A stretch of DNA of 64,000 bases from Geomicrobium sp. JCM 19038 (GTDB lineage: Bacteria > Bacillota > Bacilli > Bacillales > Marinococcaceae): assembly GCF_000698125.1 (NCBI RefSeq), contig NZ_BAXA01000010.1, positions 1 through 64,000 of the forward strand, given 5' to 3'. The notes below the pieces were generated by a model, which made no database searches, was not told the DNA's origin, and saw only the letters and a program-made list of their open reading frames with translations. Of the stretch, positions 26,474 to 35,651 are shown piece after piece (position 1 is the first letter of the stretch; every line of letters begins with the position of its first letter). The position numbers were made by a program, and so were the translations under genes.

Positions 26474-27006
26474 GTAAATTGCCAATGTACCATTACAAAA
26501 CAAACCCCGAAACGAAGTACGCAAAGAAAATTGAAAGGCATTTGCAACAAAAGAAGCGTTGGAAACTCGTTGCAGATGATCTAAATGAATTGCTAGGTGA
26601 AAACATTACTCGTATGGTTCAGAAACCCGGTTACTTCGGTCTTGATCCACAGGAGATCACAAAAGAAGAAAATAAGAAGCTTTTTAAAATCGATGGGGCA
26701 ATCAGACAGAACACGAAAGCTGCTAAAGCACTGTTTCAAAGTTACAAAGACATTATTAAGAAACACGATTTAGAAGACTACGAAGAGATACCAATACTAA
26801 ACTTCGGTTATGGTCTTATGCGCCACAGTCGAACTGAGCAAATGCGTCACATGGGAACGAGTGAAGGTGAACTGTATTACGAAACGGATTTTGATTTACA
26901 GGACAGAGCAGATGATCCAAACGTATTGATTAAGATCTCTCAAGAAGAGTTTTTGGAAAAACAGCTTGAAGAGACACGGAAACGAAATGAGGAAGTGGGT
27001 GAGTAA
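26470..27006 (+). CDS. Phage protein of unknown function (178 aa)
   Basis: Begins at GTG 26470 overlapping the previous stop. Basic N-terminal half (YAKKIERHLQQKKRWKLVADDLNEL) and acidic C-terminal helix. No domain is recognised; context is the early operon. Confidence 0.6.
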   Translation: MSKLPMYHYKTNPETKYAKKIERHLQQKKRWKLVADDLNELLGENITRMVQKPGYFGLDPQEITKEENKKLFKIDGAIRQNTKAAKALFQSYKDIIKKHDLEDYEEIPILNFGYGLMRHSRTEQMRHMGTSEGELYYETDFDLQDRADDPNVLIKISQEEFLEKQLEETRKRNEEVGE

Positions 27007-27009
27007 AGC

Positions 27010-27306
27010 TTGAAACTATACAGCGATGAATGGAAAGCGGAGTTTGAGAAACATTATTCTTTTCCTGTGACATTGGTTTTCTATCTGGTGATTGATCAAG
27101 AGGATAAAACAGACATTCTATTCAGGGAAGTTAAAACTAAAGCGCAGTGTGTGGGGAATATCCAATGGAGTTCACTAAAAGCGAGCGTCTTTAACAAAAA
27201 GGCAATGGCGGTTCTGGATGTAAGAAGTTTCAAAAGTATGGATCAATATATCGAATACCATAAAGAAACTCACGAGCAGTGGAATTCTATAGCACAAAAA
27301 AATTGA
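27010..27306 (+). CDS. Phage protein of unknown function (98 aa)
   Basis: TTG 27010 start, 3 bp after the preceding stop, with GTGGGTGAG as a weak RBS. Contains a repeat-free alpha/beta sequence (FPVTLVFYLVIDQEDKTDILF). Not recognised. Confidence 0.5.
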   Translation: MKLYSDEWKAEFEKHYSFPVTLVFYLVIDQEDKTDILFREVKTKAQCVGNIQWSSLKASVFNKKAMAVLDVRSFKSMDQYIEYHKETHEQWNSIAQKN

Positions 27307-27390
27307 TTGAGCTGCAACTCAATCAACAGATTTGACCTAAATAAAGTTATTAAGATTATAGCACAGCTATTCTATGGAGGGAATATAAAG

Positions 27391-27747
27391 ATGAGTTATT
27401 ACAGAGATTGGTGTGAGCCTGAAGTGGTTCTAGAACCAAAATTTAAAAGGAAGCAATATAGAACAACTGAAGAAATTTTGAATGCTGATTATTGGATCAA
27501 TGCTGATGGCGAGAAATTAAATCTTGAAGGTATGGACAAGGATCACTTAAGAAACGTTCTTCATTTTCTTTATAAGAAACGATCCTATTTATGGCTACAT
27601 TGTGATAATGCAGAGATGATTTCCGAATTTAATGACCCGGACGAATTTTTCGATGCCATTGTCTTGTCGAGTACTTTATGGAATACAATCTTAAGCATTC
27701 TTCATGTTCCAAATCAGGGATTTAACTTCGAATGGACAAGCTATTAA
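27391..27747 (+). CDS. Phage protein of unknown function (118 aa)
   Basis: ATG 27391 is chosen because TGGAGGGA lies 10 bp upstream; the open frame extends 84 bp further 5' without an RBS. Sequence (MSYYRDWCEPEVVLEPKFKRK...) is not recognised. Confidence 0.55.
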   Translation: MSYYRDWCEPEVVLEPKFKRKQYRTTEEILNADYWINADGEKLNLEGMDKDHLRNVLHFLYKKRSYLWLHCDNAEMISEFNDPDEFFDAIVLSSTLWNTILSILHVPNQGFNFEWTSY

Positions 27748-27766
27748 TCGGGAGGGAAGTACAACA

Positions 27767-28207
27767 ATGGATATTAAAGTTACTGTCGGTGTTACACCGA
27801 AACTTGAAGAGATTTTATTAGGATTAACGTCATTGGCTGTTCAGTCCAATGTTCAAACAAATAAAGTTGAAACACCTCAACAAGAAGCACCAAAACATCA
27901 AGCACCAACTGAACCTGCATCACAAACATCTACCGTTCCAACGGCGCCATTAGCACCATCGGCTACAGTTGAACAATCAAATGCAGTTCCTACTGAGGTT
28001 CCATCCCAAACAGCGGTACCAACAACGCCTAAATCTTACACACAAGAAGATTTAAGTAAGGCTGCTGCTCAACTTGTCGATGCAAATAAGCAAAATGATT
28101 TGATCCAATTGTTGTCAACGTTCGGCGTACAATCTTTGGTCAACCTACCTCAAGATCAATACGGTGCTTTTGCTACGAAACTTCGTGAACTTGGGGCGCA
28201 GCTATGA
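27767..28207 (+). CDS. Phage protein with Pro/Thr-rich linker
   Basis: An N-terminal conserved-looking segment (MDIKVTVGVTPKLEEILLGL), a Gln/Pro/Thr/Ala-rich flexible linker at residues about 35-90, then a helical C-terminal domain (SKAAAQLVDANKQNDLIQLLSTFGV...). Such proteins commonly precede DUF2800 nucleases in Firmicutes phages. It overlaps the DUF2800 gene by 4 bp. RBS GGAGGGA. Function unknown. Confidence 0.65.
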   Translation: MDIKVTVGVTPKLEEILLGLTSLAVQSNVQTNKVETPQQEAPKHQAPTEPASQTSTVPTAPLAPSATVEQSNAVPTEVPSQTAVPTTPKSYTQEDLSKAAAQLVDANKQNDLIQLLSTFGVQSLVNLPQDQYGAFATKLRELGAQL

Positions 28208-29382
28208 CCCAACCTGCTCATGCTGAACGAGCCCATGCGCTGTTGAGTGCAAGTGGATCGAGCAGGTGGCTCAACTGCACACCAAGTGCAAGGCTTGAAG
28301 AGGAATTTCCAGATGTTGAAACGTCCTATGCACGAGAAGGAACACTTGCTCATGAAATTGCAGAGTTAAAGCTTCGGAAGTATTACACGGACTCGACGAT
28401 GACAAAAGCAGAGTTTAACAAACTCTTAAAACCTTTGAAAGAGAACGAGTTGTATCAACTTGAAATGGACAAGCATACAGACTCATATCTTGAATTTGTT
28501 AAAGAGTTAACGCTAGGTATGAAACAAACGCCATTTGTTGCAATTGAAAAGCGATTAGACTTTAGCTCTTATGTACCGGAAGGCTTTGGGACAGGTGATT
28601 GCATAATCATCAGCGGACAATCCATGTATGTAATCGATTTGAAATATGGAAAAGGTGTTGCTGTTAGTGCTGAAAACAATCCACAGATGAAGCTATATGC
28701 ACTTGGTGCAATGAATGCTTACGGAATGTTGTATGACATTCAAAGTATCTATAGCGTGGTCGTTCAGCCGAGGTTATCAGATGATGCATCAATTGATGTA
28801 ATTTCGAAGGAAGATTTGCTTACTTGGGGTGAAGAGGTAAAACGGATAGCGGACAAAGCTTTTAAAGGCGAAGGTGAATTTGTGCCCGGTGACCATTGTA
28901 AGTTTTGTAAGGCTAAAGCAAAGTGCCGAGCACGAGCCGATCAATATACAGCACTTGATGACTTCGGGCGTAAAGAGCCTGAATTGCTGGATGACAAAGA
29001 GATCGGAGCAGTGCTTGAAAAAGCGCAAGGGCTTGATAACTGGATTAAATCAGTTAAAGAATATGCTCTCAAAGAAACGCTGAAAGGAAATGAAATACCA
29101 GGATGGAAAGCGGTCAACGGACGTGGTTCTCGATCCTATGTAGATATCGATAAGGCTTTTGAATATTTACAATCCCAAGGCATTGATGGCGCCCTGCTTT
29201 ACGAACGAGTGCCATTAACTCCACCAAAACTTGAAAAAGAATTAAGTAAGAAACAGTTTAAAGAATTAATGGAAGACACGGGGTATGTCGTGAAGTCCGA
29301 AGGTAAGCCGACACTTGCCCCTGAAGGTGACAGACGTAAAGCCATTTCTAATGTACCCGATGTATCGGAGGATTTTAAGTAA
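28204..29382 (+). CDS. DUF2800 PD-(D/E)XK nuclease-like protein
   Basis: Cas4/RecB-type nuclease fold. Motifs: ASGSSRWLNCTPSARLEEEFP with the usual TSYAREGTLAHEIAE, GTGDCIII, and VIDLKYGKGVAV holding the D...DxK core; HCKFCKAKAKCRAR is a cysteine cluster as in Cas4-like enzymes. 392 residues. First gene of the replication and recombination module; probably processes DNA ends for recombination or replication. Confidence 0.85.
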   Translation: MTQPAHAERAHALLSASGSSRWLNCTPSARLEEEFPDVETSYAREGTLAHEIAELKLRKYYTDSTMTKAEFNKLLKPLKENELYQLEMDKHTDSYLEFVKELTLGMKQTPFVAIEKRLDFSSYVPEGFGTGDCIIISGQSMYVIDLKYGKGVAVSAENNPQMKLYALGAMNAYGMLYDIQSIYSVVVQPRLSDDASIDVISKEDLLTWGEEVKRIADKAFKGEGEFVPGDHCKFCKAKAKCRARADQYTALDDFGRKEPELLDDKEIGAVLEKAQGLDNWIKSVKEYALKETLKGNEIPGWKAVNGRGSRSYVDIDKAFEYLQSQGIDGALLYERVPLTPPKLEKELSKKQFKELMEDTGYVVKSEGKPTLAPEGDRRKAISNVPDVSEDFK

Positions 29383-29468
29383 TGGGAGACATTGCAGATT
29401 ATCACGTAAATCAATTGACATCAGGTAAATGGGGCACACCATATCAAACAAAAGGGAGAATAAATCAT

Positions 29469-30071
29469 ATGACAAACCAAACAAACCCAACACGCATCGT
29501 AACTGGAGAAGTTCGTTTTAGCTTCGTTAACCTTCTTAAGCCAAGAGTCGATAACAATTCGGGGCAAGAAAAATACAGTGCACAAATTCTTATTCCTAAG
29601 TCAGATGTAGCCACTAAGCAAGCCATTGACAATGCTGTTAACGCTGCAAAAGAAAAAGGTAAGCAAGATAAGTGGAACGGAGTAATCCCGCCTTCAGTAC
29701 AAAACCCGTTGAAGGATGGTGACGGTGTTCGTCCAAGTGACGGAATGCCTTACGGAGAGGAATGCAAAGGGCATTGGATTCTTTCAACTTCAACTAATAT
29801 CGATTACCCGCCAAAAGTCGTAAACCTACAAGCTCAACCAATTATGGATGCTACAGAAGTTTACAGCGGAATGTACGGACGAATCGCATTGAACTTTGCG
29901 CCTTATTCTGCGAACGGTAATAAAGGGATCGGATGCTATATCAGTACAAACGTGCAAAAGACTCGAGATGGAGACGCATTGGGTGGATCGGCACCTGCAG
30001 CAGAGTCAGACTTTGGGGCGCCTGTACCATCTCAAGCTATTGACCCAATTACTGGACAGCCAATTCAATAA
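29469..30071 (+). CDS. DUF2815, phage ssDNA-binding-like protein
   Basis: About 200 residues; RIVTGEVRFSFVNLLKPR, YSAQILIPKSD, GMYGRIALNFAPYSANGNKGIGCYI and a Pro/Ala-rich C-terminal tail match DUF2815, regarded as an SSB-like protein paired with DUF2800. ATG 29469 follows GGGAGAATAAATC. The frame is open 87 bp further upstream from an ATG that overlaps the DUF2800 stop (MGDIADYHVNQLTSGKW...); that stretch may be a separate small protein. Confidence 0.82.
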   Translation: MTNQTNPTRIVTGEVRFSFVNLLKPRVDNNSGQEKYSAQILIPKSDVATKQAIDNAVNAAKEKGKQDKWNGVIPPSVQNPLKDGDGVRPSDGMPYGEECKGHWILSTSTNIDYPPKVVNLQAQPIMDATEVYSGMYGRIALNFAPYSANGNKGIGCYISTNVQKTRDGDALGGSAPAAESDFGAPVPSQAIDPITGQPIQ

Positions 30072-32029
30072 TGGAAATCCTGAGTATTGATATAGAGACC
30101 TTTAGTTCGGTTGATATTAAGAAAGCTGGTCTTTATAAATACGCAGAATCTGAAGACTTTGAGGTTTTACTTTTTGCCTACTCAATGGATGATCAAGCCA
30201 CGCAGATTGTTGACTTGGCTCAGGGGGAAGAAATTCCTCCTGTTATCCTCCAAGCACTAACTGATCCTTCTATTATAAAGAAAGCTTACAATGCTGCATT
30301 TGAGTGGTATTGCTTAAACACTCTTGTCGATACGCCAATTGAATCTTGGCGATGTACGATGGTCCATGCAATGTATTGTGGGTACACAACAGGTTTAGGA
30401 CCCACAGCTAAAGCGTTAGGTTTGGATGATGACAAACAGAAAATGAAAGCAGGAAACGCCTTAATCCGTGTGTTCTCCATTCCAACCAAACCAACGAAGA
30501 AAAACGGTCAACGTACTCGAACTTTACCTCATCATGAGCCTGAGAAGTGGCAACTGTTTAAAGACTACTGTGTGCAAGACGTTAACGTGGAAAAGGCAAT
30601 AGAAGATAAACTAATCAACTTTCCTATACCTGAGTATGAACAGATGCAATGGCAAATCGATCAAGTTATAAATGCTCGGGGGGTTAAAGTTGATCAGGAG
30701 ATTATTGCTGGAGCACTCTACATCAGTGATCGATCTACTGAAGATTTAGAACAACAGGCAAAAAAACTAACCGGTTTAGACAATCCAAATAGTACGAAAC
30801 AATTAACTGAGTGGCTAGCTTCTAAAGGGTTTGAAGTAGAAAATTTACAAAAAGCCACAGTGAAAAAGTTAATCAGTGAAATCAGCGATCCTGAAGTCAA
30901 ACAGATGCTGAAGATTCGCTTAGAGCTTTCAAAGACCAGCGTGAAGAAATACCAAGCAATGGAAGCTGCGGTTTGTAAAGACAGTCGAGTGCGCGGTCTC
31001 TTACAGTTTTACGGCGCAAATCGTACAGGCCGGTGGGCAGGTCGATTAGTACAAGTACAAAACCTCCCTCAAAACAAAATGAATACTCTTGAGTTTGCTC
31101 GTGAACTTGTTCGCCAGAAAAAATACGACACCTTAAAAATCATATACGGAAATGTTCCAGATGTACTTTCTCAACTCATCCGTACAGCTTTTATCCCGAG
31201 TAATCAAAGCGCTTTACTAGTATCTGATTTTTCTGCCATTGAAGCCCGTGTTATCGCTTGGCTTGCAGGTGAGCAATGGAGGCTGGATGTGTTCAACACG
31301 CACGGCAAGATTTATGAGGCTTCAGCATCTGCAATGTTTGGGGTGCCAATTGATGAGATTACAAAAGGATCAGACCTGCGTCAACGTGGGAAGGTCGCAG
31401 AGCTTGCTCTTGGTTATCAAGGCGGTAAAGGCGCACTCATCAGTATGGGGGCATTGGATATGGGCATCGAGGAAGAAGAACTTCCTGACACGGTTCGGCG
31501 TTGGCGTAGTGCTAATAAGCGGATTGTTGATCTATGGTACTCGCTAGAAAATGCTGCTCTTGCGGTGATGCGTTCGGGTAACCCCGTCGGAGTTAGGGGA
31601 TTAATCGTGGCTAGAGAATCGGACATCATGAAAGGTTTGGATTTTCTTACGATTACCCTGCCTTCAAAGCGAAAGCTTTATTATGTCAAACCTCATCTAA
31701 AATTGAACGACTTTGATAAAGAAGCCCTCCATTATTACGGGATGAACCAAACAACGAAGAAGTGGGAAAAGATCGGCACGTATGGAGGGAAATTGGTGGA
31801 GAACGTTGTACAAGCCATTGCTCGTGATTGTCTGGCAGTAACCCTTGAACGCTTAGAAAAGCAAGACTTTCAAACGGTGATTCACGTACACGATGAAGCT
31901 GTTATTGATTATTCTCATGCGGATCAATTGCAAGATGTTGAACGAATAATGGGGGAACCCATTCCCTGGGCAAAAGACTTACCTCTCACGGCAGACGGAT
32001 TTTCAACTAACTTTTATATGAAGGACTGA
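30071..32029 (+). CDS. Phage DNA polymerase, family A
   Basis: Replicative polymerase of 652 residues. The 3'-5' exonuclease motif SIDIETFS opens the protein; polymerase motif A is LLVSDFSAIEARVIAWLAGE, the motif B region RQRGKVAELALGYQGG, and motif C VIHVHDEAVIDY. The ATG overlaps the DUF2815 stop (TAATG). With VapE and SNF2 genes it forms the replication module. No frame errors seen. Confidence 0.94.
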   Translation: MEILSIDIETFSSVDIKKAGLYKYAESEDFEVLLFAYSMDDQATQIVDLAQGEEIPPVILQALTDPSIIKKAYNAAFEWYCLNTLVDTPIESWRCTMVHAMYCGYTTGLGPTAKALGLDDDKQKMKAGNALIRVFSIPTKPTKKNGQRTRTLPHHEPEKWQLFKDYCVQDVNVEKAIEDKLINFPIPEYEQMQWQIDQVINARGVKVDQEIIAGALYISDRSTEDLEQQAKKLTGLDNPNSTKQLTEWLASKGFEVENLQKATVKKLISEISDPEVKQMLKIRLELSKTSVKKYQAMEAAVCKDSRVRGLLQFYGANRTGRWAGRLVQVQNLPQNKMNTLEFARELVRQKKYDTLKIIYGNVPDVLSQLIRTAFIPSNQSALLVSDFSAIEARVIAWLAGEQWRLDVFNTHGKIYEASASAMFGVPIDEITKGSDLRQRGKVAELALGYQGGKGALISMGALDMGIEEEELPDTVRRWRSANKRIVDLWYSLENAALAVMRSGNPVGVRGLIVARESDIMKGLDFLTITLPSKRKLYYVKPHLKLNDFDKEALHYYGMNQTTKKWEKIGTYGGKLVENVVQAIARDCLAVTLERLEKQDFQTVIHVHDEAVIDYSHADQLQDVERIMGEPIPWAKDLPLTADGFSTNFYMKD

Positions 32030-32035
32030 TTAAGG

Positions 32036-32221
32036 ATGACAAAATCAATTCTCATGACAAGACCGAGTAAGTTTGAGTTAAACCGTGCCATATATGAAAA
32101 AGAGTTAAAGGGATTCGAACAGGTCGGTAAGATCTATCGAGAAGTTCATGATCATTGGGACGGTGATTTCGCCATTACGTACAAAGTGAAAATGCAAAAG
32201 AAAGAAGCTGTTGATGTGTGA
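32036..32221 (+). CDS. Small phage protein (61 aa)
   Basis: MTKSILMTRPSKFELNRAIY... overlaps the deaminase gene start by 4 bp; RBS TAAGG. Not recognised. Confidence 0.5.
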   Translation: MTKSILMTRPSKFELNRAIYEKELKGFEQVGKIYREVHDHWDGDFAITYKVKMQKKEAVDV

Positions 32222-32556
32222 ACTCCATGTACTGCCAAAAGCTCATCGTGAACTGCTTGATCTATCAAGACGAAAAGTTAGTGGGAACGGGGTACAACAT
32301 ACCCCTATCCCCTTGCGATAACGTGAGTTGTCATCATGATAATCATTGTATTAATACCGCACATGCAGAGATCGTTGCATTATTGCAAGCAGGACAATTA
32401 GCAAGAGGTGGTGTTATGTACGTGAGTCACTATCCGTGCTGGCATTGTCGTAAAGCAATCATTGCAGCAGGCATCGCAACTGTCTACTACGATCACGACT
32501 ACCGTTGTGATCATCCAGATAAATTTAAGGAGGGCGTTGAATGGGTGAAAAAATGA
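32218..32556 (+). CDS. Deoxycytidylate deaminase family protein
   Basis: Zinc-dependent deaminase. HAEIVALLQAG (HAE) and PCWHCRKAI (PCxxC) are the catalytic zinc motifs; the extra Cys/His-rich insert CDNVSCHHDNHC is typical of dCMP deaminases. Likely converts dCMP to dUMP, feeding the dUTPase/dTMP pathway; a dUTPase gene lies 1.5 kb downstream. Start GTG 32218 or ATG 32227. Confidence 0.85.
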   Translation: MNSMYCQKLIVNCLIYQDEKLVGTGYNIPLSPCDNVSCHHDNHCINTAHAEIVALLQAGQLARGGVMYVSHYPCWHCRKAIIAAGIATVYYDHDYRCDHPDKFKEGVEWVKK

Positions 32557-33086
32557 GAATCGGAAGTAAAGAAGTACCTCCTAAAGGAACTAAAAAACCT
32601 CCAATGCCTTCAAGAGGTAACTTTAAGAACATTAAATTACCGAAGAGAACTGATTGCTTTTCTAATGAGGATTTCATTAACGAACTAGTCGAACACTATA
32701 GTTTATTAACTTTTAAGGAAGTGTACGATGGTGAAATTACTTTGAACCAAGCAAGGAAGGATATTGATCAAATGACTAAATTAGTGGGTAGAAACGTACG
32801 TGAAAGCGAAGTACCCGATTTAAGTGAACGACCATCGGCACCACCTAAGAAACCAAACATGAACTTCGAGGACGATGACGTAAACCACCCATCGCATTAC
32901 ACAAAAGGAAATATTGAGTGCTTAGATGCGATTGAGGAAGCTGTTCCCGATCCTGCATCGTATTACACTGGCAACATTCTTAAGTACATGTGGCGGTGGC
33001 AGCATAAGAACGGCGTGGAGGACCTGAAGAAAGCTCAGTTTTACTTGAATCGGCTTATTGAAAGTGTGGAGGGGAAAGAGGAGTGA
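32541..33086 (+). CDS. DUF3310 protein (T7 gp1.7-like region)
   Basis: 181 residues. The C-terminal half, VNHPSHYTKGNIECLDAIEE...GNILKYMWRWQHKNG...DLKKAQFYL, is the DUF3310 signature; the T7 relative gp1.7 is a nucleotide kinase-like protein. The N-terminal half is Lys/Pro rich. Overlaps genes on both sides. Role in nucleotide metabolism is inferred. Confidence 0.78.
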   Translation: MGEKMRIGSKEVPPKGTKKPPMPSRGNFKNIKLPKRTDCFSNEDFINELVEHYSLLTFKEVYDGEITLNQARKDIDQMTKLVGRNVRESEVPDLSERPSAPPKKPNMNFEDDDVNHPSHYTKGNIECLDAIEEAVPDPASYYTGNILKYMWRWQHKNGVEDLKKAQFYLNRLIESVEGKEE

Positions 33087-33307
33087 TTGACCGTAAACTT
33101 GTGGCTTATAAGTTAAATGCGTTGAGAATCGAAACTGGAATGACTCGTGAAGAAGTATCGAATGCAGTTGGCATTCATTTCAATTCAATGTGCAGTTACG
33201 AACACGGTTCATCATTACCTCGTCCGAATGCAATGTTGCGTATTGCTGATTTCTATGGTGTAGACGTTCAGGATATTTTCTTTATACGAAAGGAGCAACG
33301 GAAGTGA
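33083..33307 (+). CDS. XRE-family HTH regulator
   Basis: 74 residues with a complete helix-turn-helix domain (LRIETGMTREEVSNAVGIHFNSMCSYEHGSSLPRPNAMLRIADFYG). Translationally coupled to neighbours by 4-bp overlaps. Probably regulates early or middle phage transcription. Confidence 0.8.
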   Translation: MIDRKLVAYKLNALRIETGMTREEVSNAVGIHFNSMCSYEHGSSLPRPNAMLRIADFYGVDVQDIFFIRKEQRK

Positions 33308-33990
33308 TAGTGAAAGACATTGGACACGGACCAATGACAATTGATGAGGCCTATGAACAGTACCATAATTTACTTCATTATTGCGCTAAGCAATTTCGTA
33401 AGGCTCTAATTGATACAGGCTTAGAATATGACGATCTAGTACAAGCTGCAAGCGAAGGATTTGTAAATGCTTTTAATCGGTTCGACAGTACTAAGGATAT
33501 TAAATTTATGACGTATGGATCGTTAATCATTAAAGGTCATATTATGCGATTGCTTAGAGATTACTCTTCTGTATATTTTAGCCGCCCAGTGAAAGACAAC
33601 GGCAGAAAGTTGTTAAGGAAGGGATTTGATGCTAATTCAAATGTTACAGATGTAGCTGACTTTCTAAATTGTTCAGAACGAATGGCGATGTATGCGCTCC
33701 AATACGTAGCATATCGACGAGTCAAGTCAATGGATCGCGAGCAAGAACGGAACCCCGGAATAACTTTACACGATGTAGTTGGAAACGGGGACGATAATGT
33801 GGATTACATTTTATATGACTTCGTTACACGCTTACCTGAAAAGGAAGCAGAAATTGTTCGAATGCTATCAGAAGAAAAATCACAAGTAGAGATTGGCGGC
33901 AAGGTTGGTTGTGCTCAAGCACACGTTAGTCGTTTGAGGAAACAATTGTATGTAAAATGGCAGCGATACTCGGAAGGAGAAGCAATATGA
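33304..33990 (+). CDS. Sigma-70 family-like phage sigma factor
   Basis: 228 residues. Region 2-like segment EYDDLVQAASEGFVNAFNRFD...FMTYGSLIIKGHIMR and a region 4-like helix-turn-helix at the C-terminus (LPEKEAEIVRMLSEEKSQVEIGGKVGCAQAHVSRLRKQL). Starts at GTG 33304. Likely directs middle transcription; target promoters cannot be named. Confidence 0.82.
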   Translation: MIVKDIGHGPMTIDEAYEQYHNLLHYCAKQFRKALIDTGLEYDDLVQAASEGFVNAFNRFDSTKDIKFMTYGSLIIKGHIMRLLRDYSSVYFSRPVKDNGRKLLRKGFDANSNVTDVADFLNCSERMAMYALQYVAYRRVKSMDREQERNPGITLHDVVGNGDDNVDYILYDFVTRLPEKEAEIVRMLSEEKSQVEIGGKVGCAQAHVSRLRKQLYVKWQRYSEGEAI

Positions 33991-34526
33991 ACTTAACCAA
34001 ACTCTTTGAAACTCAGAAACAGTTAGATGATCGGATTATTGAGAAGCACGGACTACAGGACATGGACAGACTGCCGTACTTGGTGCTGGCGTTACAGGTT
34101 GAGCTTGGCGAGTGTGCCAATGAGTGGCGAGGGTTTAAGTATTGGTCAGAGGATCGGGAGCCGAGGAGAGATTATTCGCGCCTGGGGTTGCTGATCAATA
34201 TATCACCAACCCACTCCTCGAAGATACGTTGACTGCCTGCATTTTATCCTGTCGATCGGATGGGAAGCTTATATTGGCTCAGATATAGAAATGGATATTG
34301 TTACTTTAGAAGACACCTACACGTTTTTTACTTTCGATAAGAGTGACGTAGATTTATTTAACTACCTGTTTTATACGAGTGGGAAGGTTCTTACTGGTCG
34401 ATATCCAGCGTTGGTATCAGCGTTCATCATTCTCGGCGAAAGGCTCGGCTTTGAGTGGGTCAAATCGAACAAGCTTACTACGCTAAAAACAAAATCAACC
34501 ATGATCGACAAGCTAACGGTTACTAA
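33987..34526 (+). CDS. Dimeric dUTPase (dUTPase_2 family)
   Basis: All-alpha, MazG-like dUTP pyrophosphatase. MNLTKLFETQKQLDDRIIEKHGL and VELGECANEWRGFKYWSEDREPR are typical. Three one-base losses (near 34181, 34223 and 34459) scatter the rest over three frames; repaired it reads NPLLEEYVDCLHFILSIGWE, then LGERLGFEWDQIEQAYYAKN and the standard end NHDRQANGY, stop at 34526. The number of errors in one short gene is unusual but each repair restores a family motif. RBS GGAAGGAG. Confidence 0.85.
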
Positions 34527-34555
34527 AATTATATAAATAAAAAAGGATGATAAAC

Positions 34556-34849
34556 ATGAAGCATATTGGTGTTGTTCGTAAAATTGATGAGCTAGGTCGA
34601 ATTGTAGTTCCAAAGGAAGTTCGAAACACACTTGATATTAGTTCAGGAGATGCTGTTGCAATTGGTGTTGAAGGAAGCCGAATTGTACTTGAGAAATTTG
34701 ATCGTCAAGTGACAAAAGATGAGCTGTTCGATCGATGGAAAGTCGAAGTCGGTGAAGCTAAGGCTCGAATGCTTTACGAAGGCGCATCATTAAAGGTCGT
34801 TATGTCTATCAGTGATGATGAAGCACAACAAAGAGTTGATCGGATGTGA
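34556..34849 (+). CDS. AbrB/SpoVT-type transcriptional regulator
   Basis: 97 residues with a swapped-hairpin AbrB N-terminus: GVVRKIDELGRIVVPKEVRNTLDISSGDAVAI. ATG 34556 is chosen since AAAAGGA gives proper spacing to it. Likely a transition-state-type DNA-binding protein carried by the phage. Confidence 0.88.
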   Translation: MKHIGVVRKIDELGRIVVPKEVRNTLDISSGDAVAIGVEGSRIVLEKFDRQVTKDELFDRWKVEVGEAKARMLYEGASLKVVMSISDDEAQQRVDRM

Positions 34850-34968
34850 AACGCTACGTCCAAGACACTACGGTGCAGCGTGAAGGTGAGTTGTTGCAAA
34901 AGGTTGTTGTGTATGAGGACAAGCAAAGACCCGTGGATTATAAGTATGTGGTGTTTGTGGAGAAATAG
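34846..34968 (+). CDS. Small phage protein (40 aa)
   Basis: GTG start overlapping the AbrB-like stop; MKRYVQDTTVQREGELLQKV..., basic beta-strand-like. Not recognised. Confidence 0.45.
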   Translation: MKRYVQDTTVQREGELLQKVVVYEDKQRPVDYKYVVFVEK

Positions 34969-34979
34969 GAGGGTTACGG

Positions 34980-35060
34980 ATGATTGCCGTTATAAGAATG
35001 ATCGATGGTTCCGCTGAAGTACTAGAGGACAACTTAGCAAGAGAGGTTAAAGATATTTAA
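34980..35060 (+). CDS. Very small ORF (26 aa)
   Basis: MIAVIRMIDGSAEVLEDNLA... with a strong TAGGAGG RBS 6 bp upstream. Supported mainly by the RBS and packing. The following 100 bp hold no gene. Confidence 0.35.
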   Translation: MIAVIRMIDGSAEVLEDNLAREVKDI

Positions 35061-35168
35061 ATAATGACAGAAAGGCTTTTCCGACACCAAGGTCTACGTG
35101 ATCAGCAGTAAAAATAAAAGCATTAACATGCAACATGTTATAAGGGTCAAGTTTAAGGAGGTTGGGCA

Positions 35169-35336
35169 GTGAGTGAAGGTCAGTTAAGTAGAGTAGCAAA
35201 TAATGTACTGCAATTATCATCAGTTATGGATGAAACGCATGAGGTAATTTGGAGAGATTACATTCATCCTCTTGTAAAGCAAAACTATTCATTTGAGGAA
35301 GTTTTAAATGAGATTAAAAAGGAGGAGTTGGAATGA
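35169..35336 (+). CDS. Small phage protein (55 aa)
   Basis: GTG 35169 after AAGGAGG; MSEGQLSRVANNVLQLSSVM..., overlaps the next ATG (AATGA). Not recognised. Confidence 0.5.
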   Translation: MSEGQLSRVANNVLQLSSVMDETHEVIWRDYIHPLVKQNYSFEEVLNEIKKEELE

Positions 35337-35641
35337 ATAAGACTTTAAGCAGAATTAAAGATTTGAACAGGTCTTATGAACAGGATCTTGAAGGGCTTGA
35401 AGATGATCCAGAAGGAATTCTAGACGTCAGCATTTTGTGCCAGATAGCCGACAGTATCCCTTACCTGATTGATCAAGCCGAGAAAGCAGAACGGTATGAG
35501 AGTATCATCGGATCAATTGCGAATATAGACGCTGCTTTCATCGGTACAGATAAAGAAGAAACGTATACGGATTCAGACGCAATGAAGTTAATTGAAGAGC
35601 TCGTTAAACCTGGATGGGAAGAAGTTTGCAGAACAAAGTGA
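35333..35641 (+). CDS. Phage protein of unknown function (102 aa)
   Basis: Acidic helical protein (MNKTLSRIKDLNRSYEQDLE..., PYLIDQAEKAERYESIIGS). RBS AAGGAGGAG. It ends just before a convergent gene. Confidence 0.55.
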   Translation: MNKTLSRIKDLNRSYEQDLEGLEDDPEGILDVSILCQIADSIPYLIDQAEKAERYESIIGSIANIDAAFIGTDKEETYTDSDAMKLIEELVKPGWEEVCRTK

Positions 35642-35651
35642 ATTGTTAACT

